64,000 nucleotides of DNA from UBA7330 sp043554545 (GTDB taxonomy: Bacteria > Bacteroidota > Bacteroidia > Cytophagales > Cyclobacteriaceae), in assembly GCA_043554545.1 (NCBI GenBank), contig CP121337.1:4216001-4280000 (forward strand), given 5' to 3'. Shown piece by piece: positions 1-8,599 of the stretch. The notes beneath the pieces were generated by a model. That model saw only the letters and a program-made list of their open reading frames with translations. It made no database searches and was not told where the DNA came from. The position numbers were made by a program, and so were the translations under genes. The number at the start of each line of letters is the position of its first letter. The first letter of the stretch is position 1.

Positions 1-1960
1 ACATGGCCTTCACCTTTCCGAAGTGAGGTCCTGCCAATACGACATCTCCCATTTTCATCACTCCTGCCTGAACCATCAAGGTTGTCACATATCCTCTTCC
101 TTTATCGAGTGTGGCCTCTACTACCGTACCTATTGCCGGCTTGGTTGAGTTGGCTTTCAGTTCAAGTAATTCAGCTTCTAATAATACCTTCTCTAGTAAT
201 TCATCAATCCCTTCTCCGGATTTGGCCGAAACATGCTGACATTGGTATTTACCTCCCCAGTCTTCAACCAGGATATTTATTTTGGATAATTCTTCTTTGA
301 TTTTTTCAGGATTTGCATTGGGCTTATCCACTTTATTGATTGCAATCACAATCGGCACACCAGCAACCTGAGCATGATTGATTGCCTCTTTCGTTTGAGG
401 CATCACCGCATCATCTGCTGCAACCACGATGATGGCAATATCTGTAATTTTTGCTCCCCTGGCCCGCATCGCTGTAAATGCTTCGTGACCCGGTGTATCC
501 AGAAATGCTACTCTTTTACCTGTATCAGTTGTCACATCATAGGCACCAATGTGCTGGGTAATTCCCCCGGCTTCCCCTTCTGTAACCTTAGCATCCCTGA
601 TATAATCCAGCAGGGAAGTCTTACCATGATCAACGTGACCCATGATGGTAACAATAGGGGCCCTGTCCAGTAGATCCTCTTCCTTATCTACTACTTCTTC
701 AATTTCAAATTCATCATCAGAATCTGTAAACTCAACTTCGTAGTCAAACTCATCTGCAATGATGGTAATTGATTCTGCGTCAAGTCTTTGATTGATGGAG
801 ACAAACATCCCCAAACTCATACATGTGCTGATGACATCATTAACAGAAACATCCATCAATGAAGCCAGATCACTTGCTGAAATAAATTCAGTGACCTTTA
901 GGATTTTTGAATCTTTTTCTTCCTCCTGTAGTCTTTCTTCTTCAGCTTCCGCCTTAGCAGAACGTTTATCTTTTCTGTACTTCGATCTTCCACCGGTACT
1001 TGTTCCTTTTCCGCCACTTAGCTTAGCAAGTGTCGCTTTAATTTTATCCTGAATCTCCTTATCCGAAAGCTCTTCGGTTTTTCGGGGATCTCTCCTTCCT
1101 CCTCCAGCATTACTTGTTGGTCTTCTCTGATCAGATCTTCCTCCGCCACCTTGTGGAGTAGCTCCCTGAATTCTCTTTCTTGGTCGTTTTTTCTTACGCT
1201 CTTTGTTTTCATCAGAAGAAGCAACCGGCTTGGGCTTCTTCTTTTCAGCAGGCAATTCAATTTTACCAAGTACTGTCAACCCTTTTAGTGAATCAGCCTT
1301 AGCCTCAATTTTACTTTTTCCTTCTTTTTGCTCCTCTTTAGGCTCCTCAGTCTGCTCTGTTTCTTCCTCCGCTTTTTCAGGAGCTTCTTCTTCCACAGGT
1401 TCCTCTTTGACCGCTTCCGGTTCAGCAGGCTTTTTCTCTTCTTTAGCCTCTTCTTTTTCGCTAATTACTGGTTTCTCTTCTTCTTTTTTAGGCTCTGGCT
1501 TTTCCTCCTTAACAGGTGGCTCCTCTTTCTTATCAACTGGCTTTGGTTCAGCAGGCTTTTTCTTCTGATCAAGGTCAATCTTTCCTACGACCCTTGGTCC
1601 ATCAAGTTTGCTTGACCCTCTGCTGGTCTCAGCCCGATCAGACTCCGCCTCTTTGGTGCTATTGTCTTTGATTAATATCTGGTCATCATCAGATGTTTCA
1701 GGTGTTGTATCCTTGTTGGACTTTATCACCATGTTATCTGAATGTGCTGTTCCGATGGTCAAGCCAGAAGCCTCCTCTTTGTCCATGGCCGAATCAGCAA
1801 ACTCTTTGGACAGCATATTAAACTGATCCTGCGTGATTTTCGAATTGGGGTTACTATCGATCGTATGTCCTTTCCCCTCTAAGAAATCGAGGATAGTTCC
1901 ACTACCAACGTTTAACTTCCGTGCTACTTGACTTAATCTATATGTTCTCTCTTCAGACAT
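1..1960 (-). CDS. infB: Translation initiation factor IF-2 (partial, C-terminus beyond left edge)
   Basis: IF-2 is the GTPase that places initiator tRNA on the 30S subunit and promotes 50S joining. The visible 653 codons begin at ATG 1960 with MSEERTYRLSQVARKL, the usual N-terminal IF-2 helix domain of Bacteroidota. A long Glu/Lys/Pro-rich linker follows (about residues 110-260), then a basic stretch and the GTPase domain. P-loop GHVDHGKT lies at residues 441-448, followed by DTPGHEAF, NKVDK and SAKSG. Domains II to IV run off the window. It is the last visible gene of rimP-nusA-infB, 27 bp after nusA. The acidic, low-complexity linker produces long spurious frames on the plus strand around 1200-1620. 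Confidence 0.97.
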   Translation of the reverse strand, partial: MSEERTYRLSQVARKLNVGSGTILDFLEGKGHTIDSNPNSKITQDQFNMLSKEFADSAMDKEEASGLTIGTAHSDNMVIKSNKDTTPETSDDDQILIKDNSTKEAESDRAETSRGSSKLDGPRVVGKIDLDQKKKPAEPKPVDKKEEPPVKEEKPEPKKEEEKPVISEKEEAKEEKKPAEPEAVKEEPVEEEAPEKAEEETEQTEEPKEEQKEGKSKIEAKADSLKGLTVLGKIELPAEKKKPKPVASSDENKERKKKRPRKRIQGATPQGGGGRSDQRRPTSNAGGGRRDPRKTEELSDKEIQDKIKATLAKLSGGKGTSTGGRSKYRKDKRSAKAEAEEERLQEEEKDSKILKVTEFISASDLASLMDVSVNDVISTCMSLGMFVSINQRLDAESITIIADEFDYEVEFTDSDDEFEIEEVVDKEEDLLDRAPIVTIMGHVDHGKTSLLDYIRDAKVTEGEAGGITQHIGAYDVTTDTGKRVAFLDTPGHEAFTAMRARGAKITDIAIIVVAADDAVMPQTKEAINHAQVAGVPIVIAINKVDKPNANPEKIKEELSKINILVEDWGGKYQCQHVSAKSGEGIDELLEKVLLEAELLELKANSTKPAIGTVVEATLDKGRGYVTTLMVQAGVMKMGDVVLAGPHFGKVKAM

Positions 1961-1987
1961 AAATTCGGCTTCCTTTGCTACCGTTTA

Positions 1988-3229
1988 TTATTCAAATTCC
2001 TGTTTAAGAATATTTACAACATTTGTAACTGTCTCCTCTTCCAGATCGGTTCTTCTTACAATGTCATCAATGGTCAGGGTCAACACACTTTTAGCAGTGT
2101 CTAAACCAATCCTCTTAAACTCGTCAATTACCCAATCCTCAATTTCATCAGAAAATTCATCCAGATCTACATCCTCATCTTCAAAATCACCTAACTCTCT
2201 GAATACATCTATTTCAAGACCGACAAGCCTACTGGCAAGTTTAATATTCTGTCCACCTCTTCCGATAGCCAATGAAACTTGGTCTGGCTTGAGATAAACA
2301 GATACCCGCTCTTTATCTTCACTAATCTTCATGCTTTGGATCTTTGCCGGACTCAAAGCACGTGAAATGTAAAGGTCTAGATTTTCTGTATAATTAATAA
2401 CATCTATGTTTTCATTCTGCAGCTCCCTGACAATGGAATGAATTCTTGAGCCTTTCATCCCGACACAAGCTCCTACCGGATCAATTCTGTCATCATAGGA
2501 TTCAACAGAAACTTTGGCCCTTTCTCCAGGCTCTCTAACTACTTTTTTAATGGTGATCAAACCATCATATACTTCCGGAACCTCACTTTCAAAAAGACGC
2601 TCCAGGAAAGTGCCTGAAGTTCTTGAAAGAATTATACGAGGATTTCCATTTACCATTTCAACCTGGTGAATGATTGCCCTAACAGAATCCCCTTTGCGAT
2701 AACGATCTTTCGGAATTTGCTCAGATTTTGGAAGGTTCAGTTCATTTCCTTCTCCATCAATGAGTAGTACTTCTCTGCTCAACGTTTGATAAACTTCCCC
2801 GGTAATGATCTCTCCTACTAGGTCTTTGTACTTATCAAACAAAATGTCTTTTTCAAGATCCTTGATTTTCTGGATAAGTGTTTGTCTGGCTGTCATAACC
2901 GCACGTCTTCCAAAATCAATCAGCTTGATCTCCTCAGCAACTTCCTCACCGATTTCGAAATCAGGCTCAATCTTACGAGCATCTGACAGACTTATCTTGT
3001 CATGATCCCAGATATCCTCTGAGTTGTCATCAACAATCTCCCTAAACCTCCATATTTCAAGGTCACCCTTGTCCGTGTTGATAATAATATCAAAATTATC
3101 GTCGACTTTATATTTCTTCCGAATCATCGTACGGAATACATCTTCAAGAATTCTGATCATCGTCGGACGATCAATATTCTTATTCCTGGCAAAGTCTGCG
3201 AACGAATCAATTAAAATTCCTGCGTCCAT
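1988..3229 (-). CDS. nusA: Transcription termination/antitermination factor NusA
   Basis: NusA binds RNA polymerase and nascent RNA, and modulates pausing, termination and antitermination. The 413 residues fit the family in Bacteroidota. An N-terminal polymerase-binding domain occupies about 1-135. An S1 domain starts near GEIITGEVYQ (about 140-210). Two KH domains follow, with GACVGMKGSRI near 255 and SLAIGRGGQNI near 325. A C-terminal helix-hairpin-helix-like tail carries DIVRRTDLEEETV. It sits 2 bp after rimP and upstream of infB, the conserved order in many bacteria. NusA is known to regulate its own operon in Escherichia coli. Whether it does so here is inference, but the leader hairpin before rimP would suit it. 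Confidence 0.97.
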   Translation of the reverse strand: MDAGILIDSFADFARNKNIDRPTMIRILEDVFRTMIRKKYKVDDNFDIIINTDKGDLEIWRFREIVDDNSEDIWDHDKISLSDARKIEPDFEIGEEVAEEIKLIDFGRRAVMTARQTLIQKIKDLEKDILFDKYKDLVGEIITGEVYQTLSREVLLIDGEGNELNLPKSEQIPKDRYRKGDSVRAIIHQVEMVNGNPRIILSRTSGTFLERLFESEVPEVYDGLITIKKVVREPGERAKVSVESYDDRIDPVGACVGMKGSRIHSIVRELQNENIDVINYTENLDLYISRALSPAKIQSMKISEDKERVSVYLKPDQVSLAIGRGGQNIKLASRLVGLEIDVFRELGDFEDEDVDLDEFSDEIEDWVIDEFKRIGLDTAKSVLTLTIDDIVRRTDLEEETVTNVVNILKQEFE

Positions 3230-3231
3230 CT

Positions 3232-3693
3232 TTATTTAAATGATACTAATACTTTAGATTGTTCCATGTCTTCAAAATTTAAATACACTTCCTTTTTGGA
3301 TTTCTTGATCTCTTCAAGAAGTGTAACCCCATTTTCTTCTGCTCCTATCAATTCCCCTTTTACCTCCCGGCCATCTTTTAACATGACCTTGATAGACCTT
3401 CCTACATTTTTCTTGTACTGTCTCAGAAATTGTAAAGGATAGTCAATACCTGCTGAAGAAACTTCTAAATGGTATTTTCCTGGAATCAAATCCTCCAACT
3501 CGTCCATTGTCGATGATATTTTTCTATTTACCATGACAATCTGATCGATGGTGACTCCTTCATCTCCATCAATCCAAACCAACAGTTTTTGGTTCCCGAG
3601 GTTGCCTTTCAGCTTTACCCCAACCAGAAAAAGGGACTCATCATCTTTAATTGCTTCTTCTGCTATTTGCTTCACCTGCTCTTCTACACCCAT
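3232..3693 (-). CDS. rimP: Ribosome maturation factor RimP
   Basis: RimP assists 30S subunit assembly. The protein has 153 residues from ATG 3693 (MGVEEQVKQIAEEA). The N-terminal alpha/beta domain includes the RKISSTMDELEDLIPGKYHL segment, and the C-terminal SH3-like barrel includes the GRSIKVMLKDGREVKGEL segment. An in-frame start at 3765 would add 24 residues, but it lies upstream of the predicted transcription start near 3757 and would run across a hairpin, so 3693 is preferred. First gene of rimP-nusA-infB. Confidence 0.94.
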   Translation of the reverse strand: MGVEEQVKQIAEEAIKDDESLFLVGVKLKGNLGNQKLLVWIDGDEGVTIDQIVMVNRKISSTMDELEDLIPGKYHLEVSSAGIDYPLQFLRQYKKNVGRSIKVMLKDGREVKGELIGAEENGVTLLEEIKKSKKEVYLNFEDMEQSKVLVSFK

Positions 3694-3718
3694 TAAAACA
3701 ATATTAATGACAACAAAA

Positions 3719-3738
3719 GAGGGGCCAAAAGCCCCCTC
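3719..3738 (-). promoter_or_regulatory. Terminator-like hairpin in the rimP-nusA-infB leader
   Basis: Read on the minus strand, GAGGGGGC-TTTT-GGCCCCTC is followed by TTTTGTTG. It lies about 20 nt after the predicted start of transcription and 25 nt before the rimP ATG. The shape is that of a short intrinsic terminator, so it may act as an attenuator or as a 5'-protective stem-loop. Function is inferred. Confidence 0.6.
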
Positions 3739-3762
3739 AATCCTAAATTCTATATTTGCATG

Positions 3763-3793
3763 CAAAGCTAAGGGAAAAAAAAATCAATTCAAA
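3763..3793 (-). promoter_or_regulatory. Promoter of rimP-nusA-infB
   Basis: On the minus strand TTTG (3793-3790), 19 bp, then TAGCTTTG (3770-3763). Both boxes match the Bacteroidota primary-sigma consensus exactly. Transcription should begin near 3757, giving a leader of about 60 nt. Confidence 0.75.
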
Positions 3794-3858
3794 TTTGTAG
3801 ATAGACTAACCATTATTAAGTTATTTCGTCTGTCTATTATATAGTTTAAACAACAAGC

Positions 3859-5340
3859 ATGATTGGGAAACTAAAAATCAATAACACCCTGACCAAAAAA
3901 AAAGAGGTATTTGAGCCTTTAAATCCTCCTCACGTCGGATTGTATGTCTGTGGCCCAACAGTCTACAGCGATGTGCATTTAGGTAATGTGCGCACATTCA
4001 TGTCCTTTGATGTCATGTACAGGTACCTGAAATTTATCGGATATAAAGTAAGATATGTAAGAAATATTACTGACGTCGGTCATCTTCTTGACTCTGGAGA
4101 AGACCGAATATCTAAGAAAGCGGCATTAGAGAGTCTGGAACCCATGGAGATTGTTCAGAAATACACCAACGATTTTCATGAAGTAATGTCCACCTTTAAT
4201 TCTTTAAGTCCTGATATAGAGCCCACTGCCACAGGGCACCTGATGGAGCAGCTAACGATGATCGATCAACTGGTGGACAATGGCTTAGCCTATGAGTCAA
4301 ACGGGTCTGTGTATTTTGACATCGAGACGTATAACAAAGAAAATACCTATGGCAAACTCAGTGGAAGAAAAATTGAAGACCTGCTGAATCAAACGCGTGA
4401 ACTTGACGGGCAGGACGATAAAAAAAATCCGTTAGACTTTGCACTCTGGAAAAAAGCTTCCCCGGAACATATCATGCGATGGAAAACAAAGTGGAGTGAC
4501 GGTTTCCCCGGATGGCACCTGGAATGTGCAGTGATGAGTACGAAATACCTGGGTCAGGAATTTGATATCCACGGGGGAGGTATGGACCTCCAGTTTCCAC
4601 ATCATGAATGTGAGATTGCACAGGCGTACGGCACCCATAAAAAGGAGCCTGCAAAATATTGGCTTCATACCAACATGCTCACGGTAAATGGCCAAAAGAT
4701 GAGTAAATCCCTTGGGAATTCCTTTTTGCCACACCAATTGATCAGCGGAAATCATGAGTTATTAGAAAAAGGGTTCAGCCCGATGACCATTCGGTTTTTT
4801 ATGCTTCAGTCTCATTATGCAAGCACCCTGGATTTCTCAAATGATGCGTTAATTGCTGCCCAGAAAGGTTATTTTAAAATGGCGAATGGACTAAGAATCA
4901 TACAGGAAATGGAGTTTCCGGAAATCGCAGAGGACTCGATTGACGAAAAACAAAAAGAGCAAATTGAAAAATTCTGTGACAATTGTTATTATGCCATGAA
5001 TGATGATTTCAATACCGCTCTTACCATTGGTCACCTATTCAACATAGTTAAAAAAATCAATGCCATCCATACAGGACAACTAAGTATTGGGACTATTGGC
5101 AAAGAGACATTTAACCGCATGAAAGAAACCTTCCGCTCTTTTACCATTGATGTTTTAGGGTTAAAAGTTGAAGATGCGCTGCCAAGTGGTAAACTACTGG
5201 ATATTGTTTTAAAGGAATATCAATCTGCAAAAGAGGCCAAAAACTATGATAAGGTTGATGAGTTACGAGCGGCCTTAAAGTCCAGTGGCATAGTCGTAAA
5301 AGACATGAAAACCGGTATTGACTGGGCGTATGAGGAATAA
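3859..5340 (+). CDS. cysS: Cysteinyl-tRNA synthetase
   Basis: Class I synthetase that charges tRNA-Cys in the cytoplasm. It has 493 residues, normal for the family. Cys31 in YVCGPTVYSDVHLGN is the first zinc ligand, the HLGN signature is at 40-43, and KMSKS at 280-284 is the second ATP-binding signature. The HGGGMDLQFPHHECE segment near residues 237-251 carries the zinc-binding site. It starts at ATG 3859 in the divergent region opposite rimP and is transcribed alone. A strong hairpin terminator follows at 5359-5380, shared with the convergent hpf gene. Confidence 0.98.
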   Translation: MIGKLKINNTLTKKKEVFEPLNPPHVGLYVCGPTVYSDVHLGNVRTFMSFDVMYRYLKFIGYKVRYVRNITDVGHLLDSGEDRISKKAALESLEPMEIVQKYTNDFHEVMSTFNSLSPDIEPTATGHLMEQLTMIDQLVDNGLAYESNGSVYFDIETYNKENTYGKLSGRKIEDLLNQTRELDGQDDKKNPLDFALWKKASPEHIMRWKTKWSDGFPGWHLECAVMSTKYLGQEFDIHGGGMDLQFPHHECEIAQAYGTHKKEPAKYWLHTNMLTVNGQKMSKSLGNSFLPHQLISGNHELLEKGFSPMTIRFFMLQSHYASTLDFSNDALIAAQKGYFKMANGLRIIQEMEFPEIAEDSIDEKQKEQIEKFCDNCYYAMNDDFNTALTIGHLFNIVKKINAIHTGQLSIGTIGKETFNRMKETFRSFTIDVLGLKVEDALPSGKLLDIVLKEYQSAKEAKNYDKVDELRAALKSSGIVVKDMKTGIDWAYEE

Positions 5341-5358
5341 GAAATAGGTTGGTAAAAG

Positions 5359-5380
5359 AAAAGGGGCCTCGGCCCCTTTT
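5359..5380. terminator. Bidirectional intrinsic terminator between cysS and hpf
   Basis: AAAAGGGGCC and GGCCCCTTTT form a perfect inverted repeat with a TC centre, so each strand shows a GC stem followed by a T run. It lies 19 bp past the cysS stop and 8 bp past the hpf stop, serving both convergent genes. Confidence 0.88.
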
Positions 5381-5387
5381 CAAAAAA

Positions 5388-5687
5388 TTAATGAGATGCA
5401 AGTTTCTCCTTGTGCTTTTTTAACTGCCTTCGCAATGCTTCTACAGCTTCATCCGTTCCTGCTTCAAAGGACTTAGCCTTCTCCTTAGCAAAGAGCTGGT
5501 GTCCTGGGATATTAAGTTTTATCTCCACAATCTTATTCTCCATTGAATCATCCTTATCCAACTTCAAAAAAACTTCGCCGTCAATTATTCGATCAAAAAA
5601 AGTGTCCAATTTATCCGCTTTCTTTTGGATAAAATCGATCAATGTTCCATCTGCGTCAAAGTGAATAGAATGCGTCTGTAGTTTCAT
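5388..5687 (-). CDS. hpf: Ribosome hibernation-promoting factor (short HPF/RaiA family)
   Basis: Small ribosome-associated protein of 99 residues. This family binds the 30S decoding region in stationary phase and either dimerises or inactivates ribosomes. The sequence starts MKLQTHSIHFDADGTLIDFI, and has the conserved mid-protein pattern VEIKLNIPGHQLFAKEKAKSF and a basic C-terminal helix (LRRQLKKHKEKL). It lacks the C-terminal dimerisation domain of long HPF. It is the last gene of rpsU-xerC-hpf, 26 bp after xerC. Confidence 0.93.
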   Translation of the reverse strand: MKLQTHSIHFDADGTLIDFIQKKADKLDTFFDRIIDGEVFLKLDKDDSMENKIVEIKLNIPGHQLFAKEKAKSFEAGTDEAVEALRRQLKKHKEKLASH

Positions 5688-5713
5688 AACTATTATAATT
5701 TAAGAATTAAACA

Positions 5714-6595
5714 TTAAGCTTTTGGATGGGCCTGGTCAAAAACAGATTTTAGCTTCTCCATCGAATTATGGGTATACACCTGCGTTGCAGCAAGACTTGT
5801 ATGCCCAAGTAAATCTTTTACGGCATTTAAGTCAGCGCCTTTATTTAATAAGTGTGTGGCAAAGGTATGTCTGAGTACGTGTGGACTCTTTTTCGATAGT
5901 GTAGTGACAAGTTTAAGGTATTTATTAACTAGTCGATAAACTAACATGGAGTAAAGTTGGTGGCCGGTGTTGGTAACTAACAAAAATGGACTCATCGCTT
6001 CAAAACCTTCTAACTGTCTTTTCTCTTTATATGCCTTAATTAATTGAACGAGATTTTTACCAATTGGTATAACTCTTTCTTTATTTCTTTTTCCCAACAC
6101 CTTAATATTTTCCTGAAAGACATTGACATCTTGATCTTTTAGTCCAATAAGTTCCGCCAATCTTATGCCGGTTCCATACAGAAGCTCAAGCAATAACCTG
6201 TCCCTATGCCCTTCAAAATCATCCGGATATTCAATCTGATCAAGAAGGTTATCTATCTCAGATTCCCTGACAAAAGCAGGTAATTTCTTCTCAGTCTTCA
6301 GTGGTTTAAGTCTGGAGGCGGGATTCGTTGCCAAATCTTCCCTGGATTGCAGAAATTTATAGAAAGACTTGAGCGTAGCGATTTTTCGGTTGACTGTCCT
6401 GGGTGAGATCCCCTCCTCAATTTGAGAAACTATCCATCCTCTCAGATGGACATGTGATGTTTCTTCAAAACGTGAAATTTCAAATGTCTTGGATAAAAAA
6501 GAGGAAAATTGAGAAAGATCACTTTGATACGCCTCTATGGTATGAGTGCTGTATCGCTTTTCAAATTGTAGATATCTTAAAAAAGATGTAATCAT
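5714..6595 (-). CDS. xerC: Tyrosine recombinase, XerC type
   Basis: Site-specific recombinase that resolves chromosome dimers at dif together with a partner Xer protein. 293 residues: an N-terminal SAM-like core-binding domain (about 1-90) and a C-terminal catalytic domain. The catalytic set is complete: Arg145 (GTGIRLAEL), Lys169, His239 and Arg242 (HVLRHTFATHLL), His265 (LGHTSLAATQVYTH) and the nucleophile Tyr274. Location next to rpsU and hpf is the usual chromosomal setting in Bacteroidota and argues for a housekeeping Xer rather than an integrase. XerC versus XerD cannot be fully settled from this window, and no dif site was recognised nearby. Confidence 0.93.
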   Translation of the reverse strand: MITSFLRYLQFEKRYSTHTIEAYQSDLSQFSSFLSKTFEISRFEETSHVHLRGWIVSQIEEGISPRTVNRKIATLKSFYKFLQSREDLATNPASRLKPLKTEKKLPAFVRESEIDNLLDQIEYPDDFEGHRDRLLLELLYGTGIRLAELIGLKDQDVNVFQENIKVLGKRNKERVIPIGKNLVQLIKAYKEKRQLEGFEAMSPFLLVTNTGHQLYSMLVYRLVNKYLKLVTTLSKKSPHVLRHTFATHLLNKGADLNAVKDLLGHTSLAATQVYTHNSMEKLKSVFDQAHPKA

Positions 6596-6607
6596 AAGTC
6601 AAGTACG

Positions 6608-6621
6608 TCCCGGGAGCGGGA
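6608..6621. repeat. Small GC-rich palindrome (TCCCG-GGAG-CGGGA)
   Basis: Five-bp arms TCCCG/CGGGA around GGAG lie in the gap between rpsU and xerC. The arms resemble those of the palindromes at 6941-6950 and 47369-47388. No clear T run follows on either strand, so it is listed as a repeat, not a terminator. Confidence 0.5.
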
Positions 6622-6665
6622 ATCACTAAACTTACTAAATAAATAGAAATACCTGAAAGAAGGGA

Positions 6666-6860
6666 TTAGATATTTTCTTTATCACGCATGTATTGACGAT
6701 ACGATGCTCTAATCACTTCATGTCTTCTTTTTACAGAAGGCTTGGTAAACGCAGTTCTTTCTCTTAATTCTTTAAGAACTCCAGTCTTCTCAAATTTCTT
6801 TTTGAATCGCTTCAGGGCCTTGTCAATTGATTCGTTCTCTTTTACGTTTACAATAATCAT
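6666..6860 (-). CDS. rpsU: 30S ribosomal protein S21
   Basis: 64-residue basic protein of the small subunit platform near the anti-Shine-Dalgarno end of 16S rRNA. The sequence MIIVNVKENESIDKALKRF and the basic KPSVKRRHEVIRASYRQ region match Bacteroidota S21. It leads the rpsU-xerC-hpf group and has its own strong promoter just upstream. Confidence 0.97.
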   Translation of the reverse strand: MIIVNVKENESIDKALKRFKKKFEKTGVLKELRERTAFTKPSVKRRHEVIRASYRQYMRDKENI

Positions 6861-6888
6861 ATTTATGCCTTAAAAATTTATTGGACTG

Positions 6889-6919
6889 CAAAATTATAGG
6901 AATTTTTCGTTAAGTCAAA
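6889..6919 (-). promoter_or_regulatory. Promoter of rpsU
   Basis: On the minus strand TTTG (6919-6916), 19 bp, TAATTTTG (6896-6889). Both boxes are exact matches. The TTTTGCAGTCC run-on after the -7 box is close to the sequence before rpmB. Confidence 0.78.
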
Positions 6920-6940
6920 TAGTCTTTAAATACTTCTTCG

Positions 6941-6950
6941 CCCGATCGGG
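6941..6950. repeat. CCCGATCGGG palindrome
   Basis: Perfect 10-bp palindrome between the divergent rpsU and glyS promoters, about 10 bp before the glyS -33 box. Its CCCGAT/ATCGGG arms match those of the longer palindrome in the tRNA-His relic at 47369-47388. It could be an operator or a member of a small repeat family. Confidence 0.45.
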
Positions 6951-6959
6951 TCAATAATT

Positions 6960-6992
6960 TTGTTTTTTTAGCCATTCAAAACTTTATCTTTG
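6960..6992 (+). promoter_or_regulatory. Promoter of glyS, nearly leaderless
   Basis: TTG (6960-6962), 22 bp, TATCTTTG (6985-6992). Only six bases separate the -7 box from ATG 6999, so the mRNA should start at or within a few bases of the start codon. Confidence 0.72.
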
Positions 6993-6998
6993 CGCCCT

Positions 6999-8546
6999 AT
7001 GGCTAACGGAGACGAAATAACTACCCTCAAAAACATTGCTTCACATTGCAAGGAATATGGCTTTATTTATCCATCCAGTGAGATCTATGACGGATTAAGT
7101 GCAACTTATGACTACGGTCCAAATGGCTCTGAACTAAAGAATAACATCAAAGATTATTGGTGGAAGGCCATGGTTCGCATGAATGAAAACATTGTGGGTA
7201 TTGATGCAGCGATTTTTATGCACCCAACCACCTGGAAAGCCAGCGGGCACGTAGATGCATTCAATGATCCACTAATCGACAACAAAGATTCCAAAAAAAG
7301 ATACCGTGCTGATGTATTGATTGAAGACCAAATCGCAAAGATTCAAGGTAAGATCAATAAAGAAGTTGACAAGGCTGCCAAGCGGTTTGGAGATTCTTTT
7401 GACAAAGGACAGTTCCTGAATACCAATGAACGAGTTGTTCGCTATCAAGGTGAAATAAAAGCCATTGAGGAGAAATTAAAATCATCCATTGAAAGCGGGG
7501 ATTTAGCCGCCTTGAAAGCCCTGATTGAAGAATTAGCAATTGCAGATCCAGTTTCCGGATCCAGAAACTGGACGGACGTAAGACAATTCAACCTGATGTT
7601 CTCTACAGAACTGGGATCAGTTGCCGATGAGTCCGGTAAAATTTATTTACGCCCAGAAACAGCCCAGGGAATTTTCGTTAATTACCTGAATGTGCAAAAA
7701 ACCAGCAGAATGAAATTGCCTTTTGGGATTGCACAAATTGGTAAAGCATTCCGTAACGAGATTATCGCCAGACAATTCATATTCAGAATGCGGGAGTTCG
7801 AGCAGATGGAAATGCAATACTTCATTCCACCAGGAAGCGAAAAAGAATGGTATGAGCACTGGAAAGAAAAAAGGATGAGTTGGCACAAAGCTTTGGAGTT
7901 AGGGGACGATAGGTATCGATTCCATGATCACCTCAACCTGGCCCATTATGCCAATGCAGCCTGTGACATAGAATTTAACTTCCCGATGGGATTTAAGGAA
8001 TTAGAGGGGATTCACTCCAGAACAAACTTTGACTTAAGTAGCCATGAAAAATTCTCGGGCAAGAAACTGCAATTTTTTGATAATCAAAGCAATGAAAGTT
8101 ATGTCCCTTACGTACTCGAGACTTCTATCGGCTTAGACCGAATGTTCCTGGCAGTGATGTCAGCAGCATACCGTGAAGAAAAACTGGAAGATGGCAGCGA
8201 AAGAACAGTATTGAAGATACCACCCGCACTGGCTCCTACAAAAGTGGCAATTCTTCCATTGGTGGATAAAGATGGCCTGCCGGAAAAAGCGCGAAAGATC
8301 ATGGATGACATACAATTGGATTTCAACGCTGGCTACGAGGCCAAAGACACCATTGGCAAACGTTATAGAAGACAAGATGCCATTGGCACACCTTATTGTG
8401 TGACTATCGACAATCAGTCAATGGAAGATGACTCCGTAACCATCAGAGATAGAGATACCATGCAGCAGGAAAGGGTTTCTGTGGCTGAACTTACGGATCG
8501 ATTGAAAGAGAAAACAAGTCTCAATAAGCTTTTGAAAAACATCTAG
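6999..8546 (+). CDS. glyS: Glycyl-tRNA synthetase, class II alpha2 type
   Basis: Single-chain dimeric glycyl-tRNA synthetase of the eukaryote/archaea-like type, 515 residues from ATG 6999. An upstream TTG at 6990 is part of the -7 promoter box and is rejected as the start. Class II motif 1 surrounds the YDYGPNGSELKNNIKDYWW segment. Motif 2 is the FRNEIIARQFIFRMREFEQME region, and motif 3 is ETSIGLDRMFLAV. A C-terminal anticodon-binding domain spans about 420-515 (IAILPLVDKDGLPEKAR). A coiled-coil insertion near 110-165 (EDQIAKIQGKINKEVDK) is usual in this type. Confidence 0.97.
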   Translation: MANGDEITTLKNIASHCKEYGFIYPSSEIYDGLSATYDYGPNGSELKNNIKDYWWKAMVRMNENIVGIDAAIFMHPTTWKASGHVDAFNDPLIDNKDSKKRYRADVLIEDQIAKIQGKINKEVDKAAKRFGDSFDKGQFLNTNERVVRYQGEIKAIEEKLKSSIESGDLAALKALIEELAIADPVSGSRNWTDVRQFNLMFSTELGSVADESGKIYLRPETAQGIFVNYLNVQKTSRMKLPFGIAQIGKAFRNEIIARQFIFRMREFEQMEMQYFIPPGSEKEWYEHWKEKRMSWHKALELGDDRYRFHDHLNLAHYANAACDIEFNFPMGFKELEGIHSRTNFDLSSHEKFSGKKLQFFDNQSNESYVPYVLETSIGLDRMFLAVMSAAYREEKLEDGSERTVLKIPPALAPTKVAILPLVDKDGLPEKARKIMDDIQLDFNAGYEAKDTIGKRYRRQDAIGTPYCVTIDNQSMEDDSVTIRDRDTMQQERVSVAELTDRLKEKTSLNKLLKNI

Positions 8547-8599
8547 AAGAAATATGAATACTACATGATCAGAAATAATAATTAATTTCACTCCTGACC

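Noticed and set aside
1203..1615. Ser/Phe/Leu-rich open frames on the plus strand
   Set aside because: They are shadows of the low-complexity Glu/Lys linker of IF-2 on the opposite strand.
3694..3765. 24-residue N-terminal extension of RimP from an upstream ATG
   Set aside because: It starts above the predicted transcription start and reads through the leader hairpin. The normal family N-terminus begins at 3693.
5714..6595. Xer recombinase as a mobile-element integrase
   Set aside because: The neighbours rpsU and hpf are a conserved chromosomal setting, and there are no attachment repeats, cargo or composition change.
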